A model generated the notes under the pieces. The model saw nothing but the letters and a program-made list of their open reading frames with translations, did no database searches and was not told where the DNA came from. Position numbers and translations under genes: made by a program. Below, one piece after another: positions 59,068 through 64,000 of a DNA stretch of 64,000 nucleotides (position 1 is the stretch's first letter; every line of letters starts with the position of its first letter). The DNA lies in NCBI GenBank assembly GCA_016794505.1, contig JAEUJZ010000104.1:23179-87178 (forward strand), given 5' to 3'. Source of the stretch: Myxococcales bacterium (GTDB taxonomy: Bacteria > Myxococcota_A > Polyangia > Palsa-1104 > JAEUJZ01).

Positions 59068-61902
59068 TCACACGCCGGCGGGCGCTGCATGCGGACTGGG
59101 GGCGGAGGGGTGCCGATGATAGATGCGCACGCCGATCATGCCGTGTTCGGGGCCGATCAGCGGATGCTCGGATGGGCCCACTTCGCGCTCAGGATGTTCT
59201 AGCTCAAAGCGATAGCGCGACAGCAGCGCATCCAGCACCAGCACAGACTCGTGCCAGTTGAAGTAGACCCCGGGACAGCGTGCGGGGCCCGTGCCAAACG
59301 ACATCAGGTCCAGCGCCTCTTCGCGCGCGCGAATGGTATCGCGGACCGCGCGGCCAATCGCGCGCAGCGGCGCCGTGGCCTGGGTCTTTTCATCGGGCAA
59401 GAAGCGGTCGATATCGAAGCGCTGCGGATCGGGCCAGCGTCGTGGGTCGAAGTGAACAGCCGTTGGGATGCACATGAACAGCGTCCCTTGCGGGTAGCGA
59501 AAGCCGCCAATTCCAGTTTCAGGATCAGGCGGCACTTCACCCGCTTGCTGTGCCATGCGCGAGATCGGACCGGACAGCACGTGATAGCGCAGCGTCTCGG
59601 CCAGCACCGCGAAGGACACCGGGCGTTCATCGTATCGATCGATGGTGATGGACTCACCAGGGTAAGCGGCGTTGAAGGCATCGATCTCGGTCAGCAGCCG
59701 CGACAGTACCTCCGGTCGTCGGCCAAGCTCATACAGCGTCCAGCACAGGCTGTGCCCGGTCGTCTCGTGCCCGCCGAACACAAACGGTAGAAACAGCGAA
59801 AACAGCCGCTCGTGCTGACGATCGTCGATCGGGCCGTCTTTGGCGCTGTCCAGCACCATGCGAACGGTCGGCAGATCGCGCTGGCGCGCTGTGAGCCCAC
59901 CTTTTTGGTCAAGCTGCACCAGGAACTCGATCATCTCGCGACAGATCTTGCGCATCCGCAGGTTGTCGCGCGCCCACTCTGCTGGCACCGGGCTGCCGTA
60001 CATCAACTGCATCATGTACTTGAACATGCGTCGCGCCGCCGCTGTCAGTTCGTCGCCTAGCTCGTGGAACTCGGCAAACTCGACATCGCCGAACACGGTC
60101 CAGATGATCATCATGTAGGCGATCTTGGTCGTCAGAACATTCAGGTCGAAGACCTCGCCGGGCCGAGCACGAATGGCTTCGTCGATCTCTGCGCACACAG
60201 CAGGCAGCACCGCGGCCATGGTGGCGCTCATCTTGTCGACTGCGGGCAAGCCAAACATTTGGTTGGCAGCCTGTCGATCTTCGGCCCAGGTCGCGTTCTG
60301 CCGGTAGCTGCCCGATCCCAGTCCCCCCGCTTGTCGAGCCGGGCACGACACGATGTCGCGGCGACCGATGACCTGCTGGAAAAAGTAGTAGGGAATCACG
60401 CCGCGATCGATGTGGTGTGCGCTGCGCAGTACGTGCTCGATGCCCATGCGACCGCGCAGGGCATAGACCGGCACCAGCGCGGGCTGGCGCTGTCCGTTCC
60501 ACTCGGTATGAACGGCGCATTCCTTGGGAAAGTCGACCAGCTTGACCGTCGGCAGGGCATAGACAAAGGTGTCGCCGTCCGGCGTGTTCGGCGGCAGCGG
60601 TCGCCCCTGGCTTCTGGCCTGCTGCGCGGCGGCACGCTGCGCATCAGCGAAGCGATCGAATTCAACAAAGCGGCGAGGCAGGTGCCGCAGCGGATTTTCG
60701 GCCACGTCGTTGATGACGCCGAAGTACGCGCAGGGCAGCACCGGATCGATGTGCAGCCGCTTGCCCACAACGTGGCTGGCGATGTGCAGTGGGTTCAGCG
60801 AGACACCAAAGGCGCGCACGTCGACAAGCGGACTGTTGATGGCGCGCCCGATCGAGGCTCCCAGCCAGCGCAGCAGCCGCTCGTGGGGCGGCTTCGGCTC
60901 CGGCATGGGAGGCACCAGCATGTAGCGCATGCTGCCCGCCAAGCGTCGCGGTCGCTCAGCTCGCTCGGCCGGCGCGAACACTTCGGCATGAATCGACGCG
61001 TCGGGCACACCGGCCACATGCAGGAAGTGCCGCATGTCCTGCAGATACGATTCTGGCCCGCACAGAAAAAACGTGGCGTCGGGATGCGCCTGCACGAAGC
61101 CGGCGACCCCCGCCGCGTCCAGACGTCCCTGTATCGCTGTCTCGTGCGGGATCAGGGTCAGGTTGGGCAGGCGCTGCGCCGCGTGCTCTAGCTCGCGCAG
61201 ACCGGCTGCCTCTTCCTTGTTCTTGTTGCGGAAGGAATAGTGAACGACCATGCGCTGTGCTATGCGCTCGGCGACTGCCGTGCAAATCAGCCCCAGGGCT
61301 GGAGTAATGCCGATGCTGGCCGCCAAACAGACGACGGTGCCGCGGCCTTGAAGCAGCAGGAAGTCGCCGCGCGGTCGAGTGATGCGCAGCATGTCGCCAA
61401 GCTTCAGCGCACCGAACACAAACTCGGTGAAGCGGCCCTGTGGCTCGCGCTTGATCAGCAGCCGCAGCGGCAACGAGCCACGCGCCGACGCCACCGTATA
61501 CGAACGCCGAACAAGCGCCGTGCCGACCTGTGCTTCCACAATGACGTGCTGCCCAGGCTCAGCGGCTGGGTAGTCGGCATCCTGGGGCAGCAGGCAAATC
61601 GCCCGGACATCGGGAGATTCTTCCTGCACCCCGGTGACTACGGCTCGCACCCACGGTCTCTCGCCCAGGAGCTCCAAGATGCTGGGGACACAGCTATTGC
61701 ATGCGCTGCCACAGCGCGTCACATGCTGCAGCGCAGGGAAGCTGCGATGGCCCTGCGCGATGGCGGACTGCAGCATGCCCTGGGTGATCGACAGACATCG
61801 GCAGATCACGGTGTCAGCAGCAACGGGCGGCGCCGGGGTATGTGGGCAGTGGATCGGTGCGTTATCAGCTGCAACCAGGCCCTGAGCGGAGTCGTTGTTC
61901 AT
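59068..61902 (-). CDS. Three-part fusion: BFD-type [2Fe-2S], FAD/NAD(P)H reductase, cytochrome P450
   Basis: 944 aa in one uninterrupted frame. Residues about 30-85 form a BFD-like ferredoxin domain with CRC and, about 30 residues later, CNSC, the usual CxC...CxxC set. Residues about 85-320 are a ferredoxin-NAD(P)H reductase: RRSYTVAS (flavin site, near 135), GITPALG (near 200) and FFLCGPESY (near 280). From about 390 a complete P450 follows: GGHETT in the I-helix (near 708), the ExxR motif in ETLRYH (near 770) and FGTGPARCPG with heme-ligand Cys876. The protein should pass electrons from NAD(P)H to heme internally. Known self-sufficient P450s (BM3, RhF) have the P450 first and a C-terminal reductase; here the order is reversed. 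The likely job is oxidation of the polyketide. The ATG at 61902 has no clear ribosome site. A methyltransferase gene lies 83 bases upstream, same strand. Confidence 0.93.
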   Translation of the reverse strand: MNNDSAQGLVAADNAPIHCPHTPAPPVAADTVICRCLSITQGMLQSAIAQGHRSFPALQHVTRCGSACNSCVPSILELLGERPWVRAVVTGVQEESPDVRAICLLPQDADYPAAEPGQHVIVEAQVGTALVRRSYTVASARGSLPLRLLIKREPQGRFTEFVFGALKLGDMLRITRPRGDFLLLQGRGTVVCLAASIGITPALGLICTAVAERIAQRMVVHYSFRNKNKEEAAGLRELEHAAQRLPNLTLIPHETAIQGRLDAAGVAGFVQAHPDATFFLCGPESYLQDMRHFLHVAGVPDASIHAEVFAPAERAERPRRLAGSMRYMLVPPMPEPKPPHERLLRWLGASIGRAINSPLVDVRAFGVSLNPLHIASHVVGKRLHIDPVLPCAYFGVINDVAENPLRHLPRRFVEFDRFADAQRAAAQQARSQGRPLPPNTPDGDTFVYALPTVKLVDFPKECAVHTEWNGQRQPALVPVYALRGRMGIEHVLRSAHHIDRGVIPYYFFQQVIGRRDIVSCPARQAGGLGSGSYRQNATWAEDRQAANQMFGLPAVDKMSATMAAVLPAVCAEIDEAIRARPGEVFDLNVLTTKIAYMMIIWTVFGDVEFAEFHELGDELTAAARRMFKYMMQLMYGSPVPAEWARDNLRMRKICREMIEFLVQLDQKGGLTARQRDLPTVRMVLDSAKDGPIDDRQHERLFSLFLPFVFGGHETTGHSLCWTLYELGRRPEVLSRLLTEIDAFNAAYPGESITIDRYDERPVSFAVLAETLRYHVLSGPISRMAQQAGEVPPDPETGIGGFRYPQGTLFMCIPTAVHFDPRRWPDPQRFDIDRFLPDEKTQATAPLRAIGRAVRDTIRAREEALDLMSFGTGPARCPGVYFNWHESVLVLDALLSRYRFELEHPEREVGPSEHPLIGPEHGMIGVRIYHRHPSAPSPHAAPAGV

Positions 61903-61985
61903 AGATCACGATGTCGTTGTGGGTTGTGGAAAGACTGCGCAAGGCAAACCACCAGCACCGAATCCGACGGAGGCCGCCTAGCGAA

Positions 61986-62831
61986 CTAGCTGTTGGGTCG
62001 TTGAAAGGCCAGGATGCGGTACCGCAGCAAGCCGCTCTTGGCCAAACGTCCCATCCAAGCCGACGCGCACGCGAACGCTGGCCCATGCTCGCCCAAATGA
62101 CTGCTCAGGCGGGCAAGAGCGTCGTACGTGGGCAGCGTGTTGTCAGTGATGTCTTCATCGCAGACCACGCGCAGGCCAACCTGCCTGGCCAGAAGGCGAT
62201 AGAACAGCGACGTGCAGCCCATGTTGCCGCGGCCATAGACCTGGACGACGGCGCGCTCGAAAAAAGGCACCAGCAGGGCCAACACAGGAATCGTGGGACC
62301 AAAAGGCACGAAGTCCGAGATCGCGACATAGCCGCCCGGGCGCAGCACACGCTTGGCTTCCAGCAAGAAGCGAAGACGGCTCGCGAAGTGGAAGATGCAC
62401 TCGACCGCCAGCACGGCATCCACCGAGGCGTCCGCGATGGGCAGCCGGCAGCCATCTCCCTGCACGAAGGCCACACGATCCGGGCCCAGCTGCGCACACA
62501 GGCCGGCGGCTCGGCGTAGCTGTCGAGCATCGATGTTGATGCCCACTCCGCGCAGGCTGGGTTGTCGCTCAAGCAGACAGGACAGCGTTCCACCGAAGCC
62601 GCAGCCCACATCCAGGACCGTGCGCGCTTGCGCGATCTGCGCGGCCTGCGCAATGCGCAGCGTCATGGCTTCGGCGGCCTGGGCATAACCGGCTGCCGAT
62701 CGATCGGCGCGCAGCGGGTCTGCCCAATAGCCCCAGTGAACGTGCCGCCCCAGAGTCCGCGCCAGCTCGCTGTCGGTCGCCGCAAGTCGGCTGAGCAGGA
62801 TGTCGAAATAGGGCATGGCTGGGCTGGACAT
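61986..62831 (-). CDS. Class I SAM-dependent methyltransferase
   Basis: 281 aa. Motif I reads VLDVGCGFGGT (near residue 72), followed by an acidic beta-2 end (GVGINID) and a motif with FVQGDGCRLPIADASVD, the typical UbiE/small-molecule methyltransferase layout. An N-terminal segment with HWGYW recalls natural-product methyltransferases of the sterol/tocopherol type. No membrane segment. It precedes the P450 fusion on the same strand with an 83-base gap and may be co-transcribed. A role in O- or C-methylation of the polyketide is a reasonable inference; the acceptor cannot be told from sequence. The first ATG is used; a second ATG five codons later is possible, and neither has a strong ribosome site. 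Confidence 0.85.
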   Translation of the reverse strand: MSSPAMPYFDILLSRLAATDSELARTLGRHVHWGYWADPLRADRSAAGYAQAAEAMTLRIAQAAQIAQARTVLDVGCGFGGTLSCLLERQPSLRGVGINIDARQLRRAAGLCAQLGPDRVAFVQGDGCRLPIADASVDAVLAVECIFHFASRLRFLLEAKRVLRPGGYVAISDFVPFGPTIPVLALLVPFFERAVVQVYGRGNMGCTSLFYRLLARQVGLRVVCDEDITDNTLPTYDALARLSSHLGEHGPAFACASAWMGRLAKSGLLRYRILAFQRPNS

Positions 62832-62879
62832 GGCGGCACGTTATCGTCCTGGGATACAGCGCGGCAACCCTTGATCCGC

Positions 62880-62905
62880 GATTCCATAGCTCAGTTGGAT
62901 AGGGC
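62880..62905 (+). pseudogene. tRNA 5' fragment (acceptor strand and D-arm only)
   Basis: Positions 62880-62905 read like the first third of a tRNA: seven acceptor bases, T8-A9, GCTC, an AGTTGGATAG D-loop and GGGC closing the D-stem. Beyond this the anticodon stem does not pair, no TTCGANNC T-loop appears at the right distance, and the expected 3' acceptor strand is missing. It is a fragment or chance match, not a working tRNA. It marks the point where recognisable genes of the cluster stop. Confidence 0.5.
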
Positions 62906-63540
62906 ACCCCGCGTCGGAAAGCTCACCATTCCAGATGAGTTCGCTACACCTCTGTTGGTCTGTGTCTCCCGGGGCTCGACCGCAGACGACGTGCGCCGTG
63001 CGGCAGCAAGGCCAGCGGTAGAGTCCAAAGACAGCCTGCGGTACCCATGCTCCATTGGACGTGACGCGCAGCGAGACATGACCCAGGAACCTTCTGCCGC
63101 GGCTCGCGATGTCGCAGAAATCTGCAGTGACGCTCCTTGCCCATGCCAAAACAAACTTCCGTCGTGCGGCGGATGGCAACGGCGGTTCCCCGGTTCCGCG
63201 GCTGCGCCGCGGTATATGCAACCTGGCCGCACATTGCTCGCCCCAAACTCAGCCACTCATTCCGCAAGAAGGGAACGACCGCCTCGCCGTCGGCTGAATC
63301 GGGAAACAGCTACGCCTGGGAGGCCGACGCCATGTTCACATCGTGTCGACGCTCTCTGCAGCCTTCGTTCCAGCCGTGCGTCGTCTAGCTCGCCCGCCGC
63401 CGCCTTGCCCGGCGGTTCCGCAACGATTGGAAAGGCCGGTCTTGAGATATCTCTCTGCGCCTTGATTCGCCCACTGCCCCAGGCTGGACACCGATCCCCA
63501 GAGTGAAGTTGCACAGGAGTCTGAGCCTCAAACGAGAACT
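62906..63540. other. About 0.6 kb with no recognisable gene
   Basis: Open frames exist on both strands (the longest, about 314 codons, runs 62562-63506 on the plus strand across the methyltransferase start), but none has a recognisable domain, a good ribosome site or the codon pattern of the neighbours. The only structure I see is a perfect inverted repeat CCGCGG/CCGCGG at 63196-63201 and 63207-63212 with a 5-base loop. The stretch looks like an intergenic or decayed boundary zone. Confidence 0.55.
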
Positions 63541-63807
63541 TCACTCGATGATCCGCGCTTCGGGCCGCATACGGACACCCGGCGAGCCGCCGTTTAGGAA
63601 CTCGACGCCCCGACGCTCCAGCGCATCCACGACTTTGGCCAGGTTCGACTCGTGGGGGCGGCGCTCGTTTTTCTCAAACAGGCGAAGCGACTCCAGCGAG
63701 ATGCCGGCAGCGTCGGCCAGCTGCCTCTGCGTGATGTTCAACAGCCCGCGCGCAGAGCGACAGTGCGCAGGCGTGAAGGTGAAGTTTTTCTTGTTGACAT
63801 CACTCAT
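63541..63807 (-). CDS. Small XRE/Cro-type helix-turn-helix regulator
   Basis: 88 aa. Residues about 18-50 form a helix-turn-helix of the Cro/CI type (TQRQLADAAGISLESLRLFE), followed by a helix and the ending VEFLNGGSPGVRMRP, common in short XRE regulators of proteobacteria. There is no second domain. It probably binds DNA as a dimer. It is about 0.7 kb from the methyltransferase and points toward the cluster, so it may be a boundary gene rather than the cluster regulator. No strong ribosome site precedes the ATG at 63807. Confidence 0.75.
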   Translation of the reverse strand: MSDVNKKNFTFTPAHCRSARGLLNITQRQLADAAGISLESLRLFEKNERRPHESNLAKVVDALERRGVEFLNGGSPGVRMRPEARIIE

Positions 63808-63858
63808 TTTCCGCTAAAGCTGGGTCTTAGACATCGGTTTTTGTTCCAAAAACAAGAT

Positions 63859-63889
63859 GGCCCGCACCGTGGTCGAGACGGTGCGGGCC
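63859..63889 (-). terminator. Perfect 12-bp hairpin with T-rich tail on the minus strand
   Basis: GGCCCGCACCGT (63859-63870) and its exact complement (63878-63889) flank a 7-base loop. On the minus strand the stem is followed by ATCTTGTTTTTGG, the shape of a Rho-independent terminator for a transcript coming from beyond the right edge. It lies just upstream of the XRE gene and would insulate it. Confidence 0.65.
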
Positions 63890-63983
63890 GTGTTCTCGGT
63901 AGCCGGTAAGCCCCGCGGAACGGCGCGCAGCGTATCGCCGGGGCGATCTGATCTCAAGCACTGCGCGCTCTGGAGGCCCCGCG

Positions 63984-64000
63984 ATGCCCGAACGCCCCTC
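63984..64000 (+). CDS. Possible start of a plus-strand gene cut by the window edge
   Basis: ATG at 63984 is preceded by GGAGG (63972-63976) at a 7-base spacing, one of the best ribosome sites in the window. Only the first few codons (MPERP) are visible, so nothing can be said about function. Confidence 0.3.

Noticed and set aside
62880..62956. Functional tRNA gene
   Set aside because: The anticodon stem, T-loop and 3' acceptor strand do not fit; only the 5' third is tRNA-like.
62562..63506. 314-codon plus-strand open frame
   Set aside because: It overlaps the methyltransferase antisense, carries no domain and ends in a region of shifting composition.

Overview
The window is one long modular type I polyketide synthase (PKS) locus of GC-rich DNA with a small set of tailoring genes at its right end. 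The best clue to the source is the PKS at 50705-58075, which reads ACP-KS-AT-AT-DH-KR-ACP. That merged loading/first-extension module is typical of myxobacterial pathways such as soraphen, stigmatellin and myxothiazol. I therefore infer a myxobacterium or related deltaproteobacterial-type host. No taxonomic marker gene is present, and I do not recognise the product.

Left arm, plus strand, 3-37271: five PKS genes follow one another with 4- or 8-base stop/start overlaps, so they form one translationally coupled operon. The first gene is cut by the window edge inside its KS-AT linker, so at least one KS, and possibly whole modules, lie outside. Modules in order: (KS)-AT-DH-KR*-ACP and KS-AT-DH-ER-KR-ACP; KS-AT-KR*-ACP and KS-AT-DH-KR-ACP; KS-AT-KR0-ACP; KS-AT*-DH0-KR-ACP; KS-AT-DH*-ACP-TE. 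The arm ends with a thioesterase, so it is the late part of the assembly line.

Middle, minus strand, 58075 down to 37359: the starter PKS is read first, then a fully reducing module (43793-50686), then a KS-AT0-DH0-KR-ACP module whose AT is a shortened remnant (38670-43796). After an AT-rich gap comes a medium-chain dehydrogenase/reductase gene. The two arms converge at about 37.3 kb. Biosynthesis would start on the minus-strand operon and finish on the plus-strand operon, probably through the off-window part of the first plus-strand gene.

Right end, 58.2-64 kb: a Coq4-like gene diverges from the PKS operon. Next is a three-part fusion of a BFD-type [2Fe-2S] domain, a ferredoxin-NAD(P)H reductase and a C-terminal cytochrome P450, then a class I methyltransferase. 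Beyond these lie about 0.6 kb without a recognisable gene, which begins with a tRNA-like D-arm fragment, then a small XRE-type regulator and a strong hairpin. This looks like the edge of the cluster.

The most unusual items are the reductase-first P450 fusion and the number of PKS domains with damaged or altered active sites: a collapsed AT, dehydratases without catalytic residues, a ketoreductase that has lost its nucleotide-binding glycines, and an AT with rewritten signature motifs. By AT motifs the chain would be mainly methylmalonyl-derived, with malonyl in three modules and a possibly unusual extender in one. All substrate and product statements are inference from motifs.
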